A stretch of 64,000 bases of DNA from NCBI GenBank assembly GCA_944739405.2, contig OX123196.2:51064196-51128195 (forward strand). The letters run 5' to 3'. The notes beneath the pieces are model-generated. The model was not told where the DNA came from. It did not search any database and was given only the letters and a program-made list of their open reading frames with translations. Made by a program: the position numbers and the translations under genes. Below, in pieces: positions 11,891-24,100 of this stretch; the stretch's first letter is position 1, and each line of letters starts with the position of its first letter. This DNA comes from Euclidia mi. Its lineage: Eukaryota > Arthropoda > Insecta > Lepidoptera > Erebidae.

Positions 11891-14059
11891 ACATTTTCAA
11901 TCTTATGTTAAAAACTGAATGTTTTCAAATCGTTGCATCACTAATCAAATATTATGATGAAGCAGCGATCGACATACTTTTGTGTTCTAAGTCCGTAAGC
12001 TAGTAGGCCCTGGAAAATTCCTAAACATCAGTTGATTTTTTCTCCTTTAGAATAAAATAACATTTTTATAAAATTTATAGGGCATTATTCAATGTTTCCT
12101 TCATCAGTATAGCTACATACTGATTACAATTATCCTCATCAGCTTTGGGCGTTGTATGCAATTTAATAACAGCTTTATTAATATAGTCTCCAGGGTTTTC
12201 AATTTATAATACTGTAGGTGTGTCTCCTACTTTCTATCTCTTTCTCGCCATCGTTATTATATAGAGACATGCTGTATTTAATAGAGAAACACTAATATTT
12301 ATACGTTTGCATACGTATAAATATTAGTGTCTACTTTATCCGAACCCATTATTCTTATATCAATGTCATAGATATCCGCTACTGCTAATAAATATATCAC
12401 ATTCTGTATGAGAATGGGAGTGTCGCTTGCTGAATGGCTTTTGCATAAAATTACCCGCACGTTTATGTACGCATAAACTACATAAGTGTCTAAGACATAT
12501 TGACTTATAGAGATAGGCCTCAGAAGTATATAATGCTGTACTGTTTGGTAATATTCATAAAACAATTTAAAAGTTCATATAATAAAGTAAGTCTCCTTTC
12601 GCCAAATTGATATTTCAATATTTGGAAGTTAGATCTGGTAAGGCCAAGTCCGAACCAAAGCTACAAATTGAATTGGAAGTTGCATAAGCATTTCTTGTTA
12701 GCTATATGACTCTACATAAGAAACGAATCGCAGTATAAAAACTATGTTGAAATAAATAAATAATAAAAAACTTGTTTATGATATCTATTTTACAAAATAT
12801 ATCTATTGATATTCTCAGTATTTCACATAAAATCCTTTTTTCACATAAATTCTTACTTATGTATGTTGAAATTTAATTTTCTCAATAACCAAGAGGGTGC
12901 AGGTAATATTAGACTCATAAAACTTGTCACATTAAAAACTGATAGAGTGATAATAATTTCATAAACCCACAACAAAAACGACACAAGTTTATATATGTTA
13001 ATAGGTGTACTTATATGAATAGAGTAGCCATGCTAAAATAAGATAATTTATTATAAGAAAGTTACTACGTTTTCATAAATTATAACGAACAGTTTGTTGC
13101 TTTTACACCAATAACCTATAATTTACGCCCTTCTTCCATAATCACATACACTTTATAGTTTCTATTTACATCCATATTTTATAATATTTGATTAGCCTCT
13201 TGCTATAAATGTCCTCGTAAGAGGCTAGGCAATAACTTTATTAATTATTCTGTCTGTATGTTGATAAATTTCGCAAGTTTTTTTTTATTTAAAGACCTGG
13301 GTTGGTGACACGGTATAAAAAAACAGAAAACACAGGCGTCACGGATATCATGATCACTGGCAGGGTTTACGCAGACACATATCCAAATAGCCTGACAATG
13401 TTGAAAAACATAAACGTTTCGTTTTGGCTTGTGCAGATCAGATATTATTTCGAACCATTTAAACAAAATTAAAAACAATGCAACTAACTAACAAAAAGTT
13501 AACTGTCAAGTTTAACCTTCAATCTGATTTTGACAAATTCTTGTATTTATTTTATAAAATTGCTTTAAAGTTTGACAGTAAGAAATTAAGTTCTAAATAT
13601 AAACTTAGAAATAAGGATTTATCGTTGACGAAGGTTTAAATTCCTATATTCAGTTCTGTAAAAAATATTGAATTTAGATACATATTATTGCTCATTATCA
13701 TTAGCGAGAAGATAAAATAGTGTCTTAATTTATTAAAGTACTAGAGACACTTTTTCCTTCGTATCAATGACCGTTGCTTTAAATTCCGCTAGAGCAGTAC
13801 AAAGCCCGGAAATTGCGCAGTCGTCACCGACACCTACAAACGTTAGCAGCACCAACACGTTTGTCATCTGTATAGAATAGGAACATAAATTACAAACATA
13901 AATAAGACATCTCGATATAAACGTAATGATCATTACATCATACAAAAAAGGCAAATTGTTCTGAGAAAAAGTGAAATTTCAAGATAGAAACATCAGTGAC
14001 GACTTAAAGCCGGAATAGCGGAGAGTATTCAATGCGTTAGGTGAAAAAAGCAATGTAAG
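11891..14059. other. Non-coding, AT-rich, one hairpin
   Basis: Nothing recognised except the hairpin at 12289-12330. Confidence 0.55.
12289..12330. repeat. Perfect hairpin, 18-bp arms, 6-nt loop
   Basis: 12289-12306 (acactaatatttatacgt) is the exact reverse complement of 12313-12330; the loop is ttgcat. Confidence 0.95.
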
Positions 14060-14240
14060 AGTTGTAGATCGGCATATGTTTCTCGGCTCAGCATGAGACT
14101 AATTATGCTATGGGATGATCGAAGGACGGTTTTTGTCCGTCGCCCGCCATTACACTCGAGTTTCGACTCAGAATTGAGTTTTTAGTGTGGCATAACTTAA
14201 ATTGCATTTTTGTCACCCACCGCCGCTCGAATCGTGATTG
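14060..14240. promoter_or_regulatory. GC-richer island, candidate regulatory element
   Basis: A gactaattatgc homeodomain-type site at about 14097 is followed by CG-rich sequence (gaaggacggtttttgtccgt, a short inverted repeat, then cgcccgcc). There is no repeat and no gene. Confidence 0.25.
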
Positions 14241-14548
14241 TATGATCTTTTTGCTAGCTGATTACACCGCTCATGTTTATTCTCTTGTGTCTTCATTAGT
14301 ACCGGTATTTTGTCTGTTTTTGTGTAAAAGATCAAATCAGATACGATCATATGAAATGTTGATTTTGATTCGATTAGGTCTTTTATGACGTGACAACGTA
14401 TTCTTTGAAGCCCCCATGCGTTTATGCTTTGTTATGTGTGTTGGTATTATAATTTTAAGGAACATTTTGAATTTTATTTGGTGTATTCATTTACTTTAGT
14501 CCATACACATAATTATATAAAAAGGCTCTGCACTACGTCGTTTTAAGT

Positions 14549-14927
14549 CATCATCTCATCCTCTTAGCGTTATCACAGTTTCAATCTGGGGTCCGGTAAC
14601 TAGTCTAATCGGAATTGGCTGAATATTAGCTTTTCCACAGAGCGACTGCCTGTCTGACCTCCGCAACCCGAAGGGATAGCAATATTCTATGGTTTAGACT
14701 AGTGTCAGTTGATTAAGAAGGTACTGACGCCCTGTAACGTCTGTCAAAGATCTTCATGACAACCGGGACGTTAACGTGCTCTCCGAGGCACGGGACAAGC
14801 GATAATTAATAATTCAATACGCACATAGCTCCGAAAAGTCACTGGTGCGCGCCGTGGAATCGAGCCCGATACCCTCTGCATGGCAGTCTGTTGGTATCTC
14901 CACTAGGCTATCGCTGCCTTGTCATGC
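14549..14927 (-). mobile_element. Full-length tRNA-derived SINE (type C) with target-site duplication
   Basis: On the minus strand it starts with a tRNA-like head (gatagcctagtggagatacc as box A; box B ggctcgattcc near 14857). The body contains gtcaaagatcttcatgacaa on the plus strand, and the tail ends gctaagaggatgagatgatg. It is flanked by an 18-bp direct repeat, 14531-14548 and 14928-14945 (cactacgtcgttttaagt against cactacgtcggtttaagt, one mismatch). These are the hallmarks of LINE-driven insertion. Confidence 0.95.
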
Positions 14928-15490
14928 CACTACGTCGGTTTAAGTGACATCGGTTTACATAAAGAATATTGACGGTTGATCGACAAACGTTATGAGTGAT
15001 TTGACAAGGTAGATATGGAAAATCCTTTAATTATGTGAATTTGTGTGTGTCTGAAGAATCCTTTAATAATGTAATTGTATAACTTGATACATAAGCCTGT
15101 ACCCGTAACTTTAATAAAGAGTACATGCTTAGGTAATTGCCCTTCATCAGGATTGCCACTTTTGTCATTAATTATGCATATGCAATGGCTGTGTATATGG
15201 CAATGGCCGTATACATATTTCAAATTCTCTATATATTCTAAGACAGAAAAGTCTACTGTATCCTAAATATGCCGCGATTAGTAATACTCTGGGCTCTCGG
15301 CATCACTATTTACAAATCTAACGTTCGTTGGCGCTACTGTATTTTCAACTATTATACTTATAATATCCAACACAAGATAGAGCAATTTGAAAAACCTCAG
15401 TGCATATTTACATACATATTTTAGGAAACACTTGTTCCAATCAGTATCCCTAAAAACATATCTAAAAATACCCATCAAGTACTATCATAA

Positions 15491-15681
15491 ATCGCAAAGT
15501 ACATTGCTAACTTGTTTGCCGTTTACTATCGCCGTTGCCGCTCACATGCTACTACATCAAAATTCATGACAATAACCCGCTGGTTATAGTTTGCTATCGC
15601 AAAGTACATTTCAGTTACGTTCACGTATCGCAAAGTGCATTTCTAACACTACCATGTAATATCGCTAAGTACATTTTTAAC
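15491..15681. repeat. Four spaced copies of an atcgcaaagtacatttctaac motif
   Basis: Copies begin at about 15491, 15596, 15627 and 15661 (atcgcaaagtacattgctaac, atcgcaaagtacatttcag, atcgcaaagtgcatttctaac, atcgctaagtacatttttaac). Spacing is about 105, 31 and 34 bases, with unrelated sequence between, so it is not a simple tandem array. Confidence 0.85.
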
Positions 15682-16654
15682 GCTCAGTGGCTTGGAGCAG
15701 TATTTGCCATCAACTTGGCGCGTTGATTCTACCTTGGCTTAATTAAATAAAGTGTTTCTTAGTATTGCTTACTAGGCCTTGAAGGCTTTTATGCTACACT
15801 CATAAACGTACGGGGCCAGGCGAGTTTCATAGGACAGAGTAAAACATACTTTAGACTATTTTCCAACTTTTACATTACTATACGTTTTCATTACGTCATT
15901 TGGGATACAACATTATTATTTTATATGTCAAACTGTGTCAGCTGAACTAAGTATCAAAAGGGTTCATAACGACAATGCAATGAGAAGGGATTTATTCACA
16001 ACAAATGTTTTGATTTCAGGCTTGATCAGGTTTATTATGTCAGCCAGGCTCGATACTCAGATGTAGAAGAAGAACCGTTCATGACTCTTAAAGGTATTGA
16101 CGCTCTCTTTAAAGAAAGAAAAACAAAATAATTAGTAGAAATAAAACGAAAGCGTAATTCGATTGCCACGAACGTAACTTGACAATACAATGGAATTATA
16201 AAAACCTGGACACCCAACAATTAACTCAAGTTTTTAGGAACTAAGTCCTAATTCAGCTAAAAATGTTGTTCCAAAAATTGTCGAGATTGTTTAGGTCGAC
16301 TGAACTTGAAGAAAAACTGGACTTCTTCCAAGTCGCAAGAAAGATACACAGGGTCTGAGTACCTAGACAGAGTTTCTCAAAATTCTGTGAATAACTTCGT
16401 ACGTATCCGCGAGAGTTTTATAATTATACTTATTTGCATACCCCGAGGCTTTACCCGTTACTGGTAATGTATTTTCCCAATTGATTACTGGGAAACATTG
16501 ATTGACATAAACATACTAATGGTTAGCCTGTGGCATTTAAGCAAATGTATAATAAAATTTCTATTCAATTTAATTTCTTTTTTTTTCAAACACCATTTTC
16601 TCAATGTCATAATAAAAAAATAAGGACCATACAATAAGAATAGGGGTACATCTC
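15682..16654. other. Non-coding, nothing recognised
   Basis: AT-rich with no repeat family or coding exon seen. Confidence 0.55.
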
Positions 16655-16860
16655 CAAAAGTTTGACAGTCAGTGTAGACGATCGAGTGGTGATTCTAGTG
16701 GCTAGTTGTTCTTGGAATCTGGCGGTTCACGTGGAGTGGGACACAATCGCGGTGAGCTACGTGCCGTGATCCGTTCAAATGTTCGTAGTCGCGTGCTAGG
16801 CGCGTCAGGGCGCGAGTGCCGCGAGACATACGCTGTAGCGGTTGTTTGACATTCGCTGGT
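16655..16860 (+). promoter_or_regulatory. Candidate promoter and 5' non-coding exon
   Basis: A 200-bp GC-rich block sits in AT-rich DNA. It has an arthropod Initiator TCAGT at 16669-16673 and, 80 bp further on, a donor-like G|GTGAGC with the intron starting at 16752. No TATA box or correctly spaced DPE was seen. It could be the first, untranslated exon of the aristaless gene 44 kb downstream, a separate non-coding transcript, or only an enhancer. Confidence 0.22.
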
Positions 16861-17046
16861 GTTAATTTACATTAAATGTATTTATCTTTATGTCATTATT
16901 TGGATTTCCAAATTCACTTCAATATAACTATAGGAAAAACAAAATAAAAGATCTATAAGGAATTTTTAACAATTTGTTATATTTTATCGCATTTTTTACC
17001 TATATTGTACAGAGTCGTTCTTTTTAAACATTTTTATGGATTAAAT

Positions 17047-17089
17047 GGTATTTCTAAAAAGCGTTATAAATACTCTTTTTAGAAATACC
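17047..17089. repeat. Hairpin, 15-bp perfect core arms, 13-nt loop
   Basis: 17047-17061 (ggtatttctaaaaag) is the exact reverse complement of 17075-17089. With about three mismatches the pairing extends to 17037 and 17099, so this hairpin may be older than the perfect ones. Confidence 0.9.
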
Positions 17090-17254
17090 CTTTATTCCAT
17101 AAGAATATTCCCTTCCCTGTTGCTACATTACGAATTAAAATTTATTTAGTGAAACTATGTGTCTTAGTAAATATATTTCTATAATCAGAGTGCTTCACGA
17201 ACTTATATATCTAAATATAATTTGGAGCATGAATCATATCAATATCATATATAA

Positions 17255-17460
17255 AATGAACAATCCGAGCCCGCTACCTCTCCTATCTTGGACGTGCCTC
17301 GTCAACTCTGTGTTCAGTGTAAGCGGCCGCGGAAACGAGCAATTTCCTCTTCCATTATAATTGATTGGCGTAATTGCGAGCGGATTCTTTCGCGAACGGC
17401 CCACATCGCGGAGTCGGCAGTCGCAGGCCACGACCAACGTTATTAAGGCTTTTGGATAGG
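17255..17460. promoter_or_regulatory. GC-richer island with clustered homeodomain sites
   Basis: CG-rich blocks (agcggccgcgg; cgaacggcccacatcgcgg) enclose ataattgattgg and gtaattgcg at about 17356-17379, and gttattaaggc lies near 17440. It sits 0.5 kb from the candidate promoter. There is no repeat and no convincing open frame. Confidence 0.3.
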
Positions 17461-17776
17461 GCTGCCGTACTGACGGACTAATATATCAGTATATTGTAAC
17501 ATCACTGAGCATACCTATGAACCAGAAGCAATAATTGGAAAACTAAATTATTTATTAAATTGGTCATAATTATATTCGTAAATATTAACACCAATGTTTG
17601 TGAATTAGGCAGTTCATAATTAAAGTTTTGGTTGCAGTTTTGTTCAGATATATTTCTTTCGTCTTAAACTTACACACATTACAGTTAGATTTATAATTGT
17701 TTTCATCATCTTTGCGCTCATTTAAAAAAAACATGGTAATTTTTTATCTATGTTAGCAAGTTTTCTGTGTTTAAAG

Positions 17777-17808
17777 CAAGGAACTTATACCTAGGTATAA
17801 GTTCCTTG
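17777..17808. repeat. Perfect 32-bp palindrome, no loop
   Basis: caaggaacttatac is followed by ctag and then its exact complement; all 16 base pairs match, centred between 17792 and 17793. Confidence 0.96.
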
Positions 17809-17879
17809 GTTTAAAGTTAATTCGTTTATAGAATCTTAAGGCGATTTGACACAATACTTTGAAATCATATTCAGTTTCT

Positions 17880-18150
17880 CGAAAGCGGCGTACCTTTAGC
17901 GGATCCACTATGCTTTCGATTCCATTAATTAGTACAGGGCATGATGGACGTCTTCATGCGGGATCGGAAATCCAAGAATCATTGCCATCTGTCGACAATT
18001 AACAAGAAGGTATATTGTGTGCGTTGCGGCCCTATGTCTGCCTGTCGGGCCCTAAGGGTAATGACGGCGCATTCTGTCATTAATGTCATTATCATCATCT
18101 CGTTAGTTCTGCTCACGGGCACCATGGCGCTAGAGTCTTAGTAGAGTAGA
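17880..18150. promoter_or_regulatory. GC-richer island, candidate regulatory element
   Basis: It contains ccattaattagtac and CG-rich stretches. A 66-codon frame (17941-18141) with four Cys and a hydrophobic end runs through it, but nothing in it is a recognisable domain. I take it as non-coding. Confidence 0.22.
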
Positions 18151-21100
18151 GGGACCATATTGTTCGAAGAGTTTATGAAGTGAAAAGGTTTTTACCTTGA
18201 CTGGGCTCTGAGATGAGACTTCATAATAAAATGGAGCAGAATTATCTTATAATAAAATATATTATGAAAAGTTATGATTGTAAATAGAGTGTCAATATAA
18301 TTCATTACTGTTTATTAAATTAGATCAATTCGTTGATTGAAGTTCAAAGAATCTAAGTAGTTCGCAGGGAAACAAACTTGTATCAATGCATCGTCAAATC
18401 GTTACTAAACAACGATTATGTCGACGAGTACGAGTCAGGTATTGTGAAACTCAGGTAGCTTATTAGTTATTACAGTTTGATTGCAGCGCGGTATTTTGTG
18501 AAAAAAGGCCTGGCACACTACTTAAAGTAATTTCCTCGAAATAAATGCAGTTTAATTGTCAGTTTGTCTATACATATTAAATAAATGCACGTGCACGCCT
18601 AGCTAAAAATTACGATCTACCAACCCTGCTTTTCGTTAATAAGAAATCTTAAAAAGCTTAATTCCATTACACATGGGAAAAATACCCAGCGATGTTTGCA
18701 GCAGTTCGTATGTGATTTAAAGCTAGAAATGATTGATCTTGCCCGCATTACTTTTTGCTACGTGTTTAAGTGCATATTTTTCTCGTACAATTGCATTTTT
18801 ATGTCTAACTTGATTTATAGTACTTTGAGCTGCTATTATTCGTTGTGGTACGTAAATCACTACCGCATGTTAAGTGCCAATAACTGATAAACAACGATAT
18901 CTAGTTCAGTTTGTTGATTTAAACAAGTAGATGTAAAAATCATACCTACATATTATACGAGATGCATGGTCAAAATGCGACATGATGAATTAGAGAGATA
19001 ATAATATGTTTTCGCCCAACTTGGAAGCATACGTACATTTGCCTGACTATACCAAATAACCATCTTCGCACAAATTAATACTGACGTAACTATACTAAAC
19101 AAAACTTTACGGTATGATTAATACATGAACCCAATGAGTATAAGACTCCAAATGCCACCGCTCCAATTATAATCATCGCCCTTCCTTGTCAGATAGTTAT
19201 TTAGGTGATATGCACCTAAATAACTACCGTTTTACTGTAATCCGCTTTCTATTAAATAAAAATAAAATATAATCAATATAAAGTACGCGGTACTTATGCG
19301 TAGTACTTTCGTGCTAGTCTAAATCGCATTTCGCAAACCGATATGAATACTAGGTGTACTTAACAGGTATATGGATCAAGTATTTGAAAAGACTAGCAAT
19401 AAGTGCATCTTTTCACTAGTCTGAATTTTACCTCCATCTCTGATAGGCAGGTATTAGCTACAGAACAGACAGCTACGTCAATCATCCATGATCTCAGTAG
19501 AAGTCATTTTCTACTTCAGTGATTCACTAATACGCAAAAGTGTTAATTGAATTTGCATATTAATTACTAATAACCTTGATCCCAGAAATAGAGACTGATT
19601 GATTGATAGATTTACTTCCACCACCTTTGGTATTTAAATACACACGCTCTGTACAACAATTGTATATAAATCAAAAAAAGATAATATGGACCTAATTAAG
19701 ACAAAACAGGTATATACTTTATAATCTCACCTTCTATAAAATCACTTATTCTTAATTATGCATTTATTAATATTATGTTTCTAATGAGATAAAAATGACA
19801 CGCTAATTAGCTATGCTAATTCTTTGATCCGTATATAACTCAACGGCACGTGGATTATCTCTAAATATAATTAGACCGTGATCAGAGCCTTCACAAAAAT
19901 AAGTAAAACTATAAAAAGTAAAAAAAATTGACTTAAATATTTGACAGCTTTTGAAGGCATTCTTCAAAGCTGTTAAATAATCACGGCCACGCTATGATTG
20001 GATTAGGCAAATTGAACCATTCAAAATTATTACATATATGCTTTGTTCTCCATTGCTCATCAATAAACAGAGTTACGTCTCTGTCTGGCGTCCTTGGTCC
20101 TCGTAGCGTTATATTTTGTACTAAGCTGTCAAAACTCGCTATAGTCTGCTGAAGCTTCCTTTGCACGTAATCGTAGTGGGAAAGAGGATGGAACTTATCC
20201 CGAGAGAGAAAAGATGCAGAGACCACAATGTTTCATTGATACGTCTGGCACCTCATCACATCGCACGGAAACGCAAGCTTACACCGCAAGGCTGATGCAG
20301 CAATTCTCATTTAATACGATAATGTCAAGTACTTTGATCTCCACATAACAATTAGTTACTCTCGTTATAAAGTATTACGGACAATAGCGGTCATTAATAG
20401 CCCAAAGTATCGATCAAATTGATGGAAAAAACGTCATTGATACAATAAGGAAGCTTGGGAAATGTCAACACCTATTGTGTGCTGCGAGTCAGATACGAAG
20501 AAGATGGCTTAATTATGCTATTATCTTAGTTAATCTGCTGTTGGCAACGATTAAACGTTATAGCTTGTGACATGAAAGGTTATAGTTACAATGAAAGCAA
20601 TGTCACTAACAGGATTAGTTGCCTAGGGTTCCTCAGGGCTAAAAGTATTATTTTCTCAAGCTTATTAAAATTTAGTCTAGCATATTGACTTACTTATGAA
20701 GCACAAAGAAAAATAAATAAAGATCAAATATAGGTTAGCTGGCTACTGTGTGATAATGAAGTAAACGCTTAGTATATATTTATGTGCATTTATTGCAAAT
20801 TATTTATTAAAAACGATACAGATATTTTCCAAGGACTGGACACACCACGATATGTTAGACCTTTAGGATGTATAGCCAAGTACTACCAGAATTAGTGATT
20901 AAAGAATTAAAACTACAAAACATTTCTTAAGGATAACATATATTCAACTGGTAACATTATCTATGAATATACTGAACCATTACCCATCCTGCGCTACGCA
21001 TGTGAATAATAAAAAACGCAGGTCATTTAAAAAACAAGGCACCTTATATTTATCACTTACTGCATCTAAAATTGGCTCATCAAAGAGACACTATGAGAAT

Positions 21101-21706
21101 TTAAAGCTACTTTCCCAAAGGTCATCGCGGCATTAAGAAGGCTAGGCTATAGCGATTGCTGACTTATAACTAGCAGTTAACCAATTAACTGGGAGCAAAA
21201 GCATTTCCTTCGAATTCTACTAGGTACTGTTAATAAAGTTGTGGGAAAATATTCTGTTGAGTTGTTCTTTCATTCCCAGGCGTTCAATGATATTGGAGCT
21301 ATCTGAATTATTCGCTGAATCTGTGGCATCCTCCAAGAATATTTTGAGGGCAGAAAGAATAGGGGATATAACTTATTGTTAACGAGTAGTAACATTTATT
21401 GTATTTGGTGCAGTTGTTTAGTTGTTAAAACTTAACAATTAATATTATTATATCCTGTCCTTTTTATGTTGAGAAAAAGCCCGTGACCAGCAGTGGCTAT
21501 TTATATACAGGACTCATATTGTTGTTTTTAACATGGAAAGGCAACGATAGCTTGGTGTGGAGGCCGTTGGATGAACTGATCTCACAACGATTTATGAAAA
21601 TTATGCAACTCTATGTAACACTTTTATTTGTTTACTCTATATACCATGAAGCAGGCCAGGCTATACTTTAGGTCACGAGAAGATTATTATTTAGTAATAT
21701 TAAACA
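18151..21706. other. Non-coding, repeat-poor
   Basis: One hairpin at 19194-19226; otherwise no mobile element, RNA gene or convincing exon. The 81-codon minus frame at 19981-20226 is not recognisable. Confidence 0.5.
19194..19226. repeat. Perfect hairpin, 14-bp arms, 5-nt loop
   Basis: tagttatttaggtg at 19194-19207 is the exact reverse complement of 19213-19226; the loop is atatg. Confidence 0.93.
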
Positions 21707-21911
21707 GCCTCCGTGGTCCAGTGGATGACGGGTAGGGTAAAAGTGTTACTTAGTTTTTCCGAATTCTCAGTAGCAGTACAGACTCTGGTAAAGTGCCATA
21801 GGCTCGCCCTCTATTATGTCGGAACAAAAATTCTTAACATGGCGAAATGTGAGCGTAAAATTACACATCTGCCTACCCTTTCAGGGATAAAGGCGTGAGT
21901 CCATAAAAAAA
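21707..21911 (+). mobile_element. SINE type A with deleted box B
   Basis: It starts gcctccgtggtccagtgg (box A), but the head is joined directly to gtagggtaaaagtgttact, so the anticodon and box B region is missing. The rest of the body and the tail (cctttcagggataaaggcgt, gagtccataaaaaa) is present. Without box B this copy should be transcriptionally dead. Confidence 0.88.
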
Positions 21912-22725
21912 AATAAACAAAAAAAATGTCGCCCATATGTCGAAGAAAAAAGAAAATAACAACCCATAAAAAGTATGTTAGTAAAGGAGTTTTGAGTTAC
22001 AACGCACTTCGCGTACGAACTGGAAATACTTTTCTTTATATTCTTAAAAATATAGCGTTATACAACACCATAACAGTTACAAACGTAATTCTCAAGATCG
22101 TAGACCTGTCGCATGTCAGCTAATTGCTTGATTATAACTTATATGTACCTAACATATTTACGATAATTATAGAGCGGTATAAAATTAATCTAATAAACGC
22201 TTTCATAAGCTATAAAATATGTAATATTCTACACGTGTAAGCAGAGGTCAAGTAAGCAATTTTCAAAGACAAAGAAAATTATGGTACTTATTTTTTGTCA
22301 TCGGAAAACGCTTTTGGTATTTAAATTATTTATTACCTCAGCTAATATTCTAAAAGAAACAGTGCGAATCAAAATGTTTTTATCTTCGAACGTTCTCTAA
22401 CCAATAGCGAGATGCAAAATATCCACTACATCTAAATTCTTGAACAATACCAAGGATCTCTTACCCAGTGTGAGATTCAAAACCGCCACAGTCTCTAAAT
22501 TCCTGATCGATTCAATCCGTTGAGTAGTACATGTACTGTACTGTACATATGTACATGTATGTATTACGTAGAAGTGACTCTCTTGGTTTATACGTATACC
22601 AAGAAACACTTGTGGAAAGAATCAGGCAAAAATTGATGTTCACTTTTTCATTCAATAGTTTGTAAATGAGAATTTACTGTGGGAAAGCTAACCTTTCATC
22701 CGCTTGTTACTACTTTTATCTTTAA

Positions 22726-22800
22726 ACTAGCTGTGCTCGTGGTTTTGCCTGCGTCGAATTCCATATACCTACTGTCTGTACCGTTGACATCGCGTATACA
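22726..22800. mobile_element. Remnant of ACTAGCTG-type repeat
   Basis: aactagctgtgctcgtggtt followed by ttgcctgcgtcg resembles the start of the repeat seen at 4688. Only the end is recognisable. Confidence 0.4.
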
Positions 22801-22923
22801 ACATTTAATGATTATCGGTTGAGTAGTTCCGCATGAAAGCGTAACAAACAAATTCACAATTGCAGTCATAGCATTTAATAGAATGCATCACATGCTTACA
22901 TATTATTACATTATTATTTTATA

Positions 22924-23130
22924 CTAGGGGACGCCAGCAGCTACGCCTGCATTTTTTTTTAATTTACCAATTTTGGCCGATCCCGTGGGAATTTCGGGAA
23001 ATCCCTTCTTAGTGCACCCCTACGGTCCCCAAGGAACATTCATGCCAAATTTCAGCTTCCTGCGCCTAATAGTTTCGGCTGTAGCGTGTCTGTCAGTCAG
23101 TCAGTAACGCAAGGATTTTATATATTAAGA
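22924..23130 (-). mobile_element. Non-autonomous Helitron-like element, full length
   Basis: On the minus strand it runs from TC (tcttaatatataaaatcctt) to CTAG and sits between A and T of the host (A at 22923, T at 23131), as expected for Helitrons. The interior has the gctacagccgaaactattag and tcggccaaaattgg blocks shared with the copies at 28582, 34127 and 47749. Confidence 0.75.
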
Positions 23131-23704
23131 TGATGTTCTCCCTTCGGTGTTTTGTGGTCGCATAATCCTCTTAAACCACAAAAGTGCATTATTGCATTAA
23201 TTGCACGCAGTCAAAACACTGCATCAAGCTCCTTAGCATCAATAATTTATTGACTGACAAATCCTATCGCAAACCAAAGTTATTCACCAAACACCTTTAA
23301 ACCTTAAGGACTTTGAAATAAAGTTAATAATAGCATGCACTAACGAATATAAAATTGGTGCTGAACAATCCAGCTCAGTTAAAGCCTGTCAAATTGCTTT
23401 TTATTCTTTTTTAACAGACTGATTATTTTTAAGGTGTTTACGCAACGCACCGTAATACGAAAATGAGAGTGGTAGAAACATATGAAAGTTCATCATTCTT
23501 CGACCTTCCTTGAATTCTCCAATCCTTAAGTGATCTTTCATTTGACTTTTTAATAGTGATCACATACGTTGTACACATTGCTTCGCAGAAGACGTACCCA
23601 GCTAACATAATACTTGTAGTAAGAGTAACTTATTTTTTATACTTATCTTTCTCGTTATGATCATGTGGTTTCTATAAATTGTATTTTAATTAAATATTTA
23701 TTTA

Positions 23705-23935
23705 TGGTCACACGCCTGTATCCCCGAAAGAGTAGGCAGAGGTGTTAATATTACACCCATATTTCGCCAGATTTATTTTAGTCCACGCAATAGGGGGCGA
23801 GCCTATTGCTGTTACCGGGCACATCACCAGACTCCGGGCTGCTACTGAGTATTCGGAAAAACCCAGTAACACTTTTGCCCGACCCGAGACCTCCCAATCC
23901 CACGCGCACATTTATGCCGCGAGACCAACGAGGCA
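23705..23935 (-). mobile_element. tRNA-derived SINE (type A', alternative head)
   Basis: The body and tail are those of type A, but the head on the minus strand is gactgcctcgttggtctcgc (box A-like), then tgtgcgcgtgggattgggag. The same head is found at 42234-42484. Box B is damaged (ggtctcgggtcggg). Confidence 0.85.
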
Positions 23936-23939
23936 GTCA

Positions 23940-24016
23940 GCTCATCCATTATTTTGATTCTTCAATTTGTTTAATTAAAATCAAAACAAATTGAAGAATC
24001 AAAATAATGGATGAGC
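23940..24016. repeat. Perfect hairpin, 33-bp arms, 11-nt loop
   Basis: 23940-23972 is the exact reverse complement of 23984-24016; the loop is 23973-23983. This is the longest perfect short hairpin in the window. It lies exactly between the SINE ending at 23935 and a LINE fragment, whose first bases overlap the right arm. Confidence 0.96.
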
Positions 24017-24100
24017 CACCCGCTCAGGATTGGTCCATGTGGAAAGCATTGCGGGAGGCCTATCTGCAGCCGTGGACGTCTAGCGGTTGGTATGATGATT
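24008..24100 (+). mobile_element. Non-LTR retrotransposon ORF end (RTE-like), fragment
   Basis: The frame reads QDWSMWKALREAYLQPWTS, then a Gly-Trp and a gatgatt tail. It resembles the C-terminal end of insect RTE-type reverse-transcriptase polyproteins (D-R-x-x-W-x-x-L-x-E-A-Y). Related fragments are at 26909, 34483 and 62570. Confidence 0.65.

Noticed and set aside
19981..20226. 81-codon minus-strand frame
   Set aside because: Balanced composition but no recognised motif; it could be a decayed transposon piece. Not enough to call a gene.
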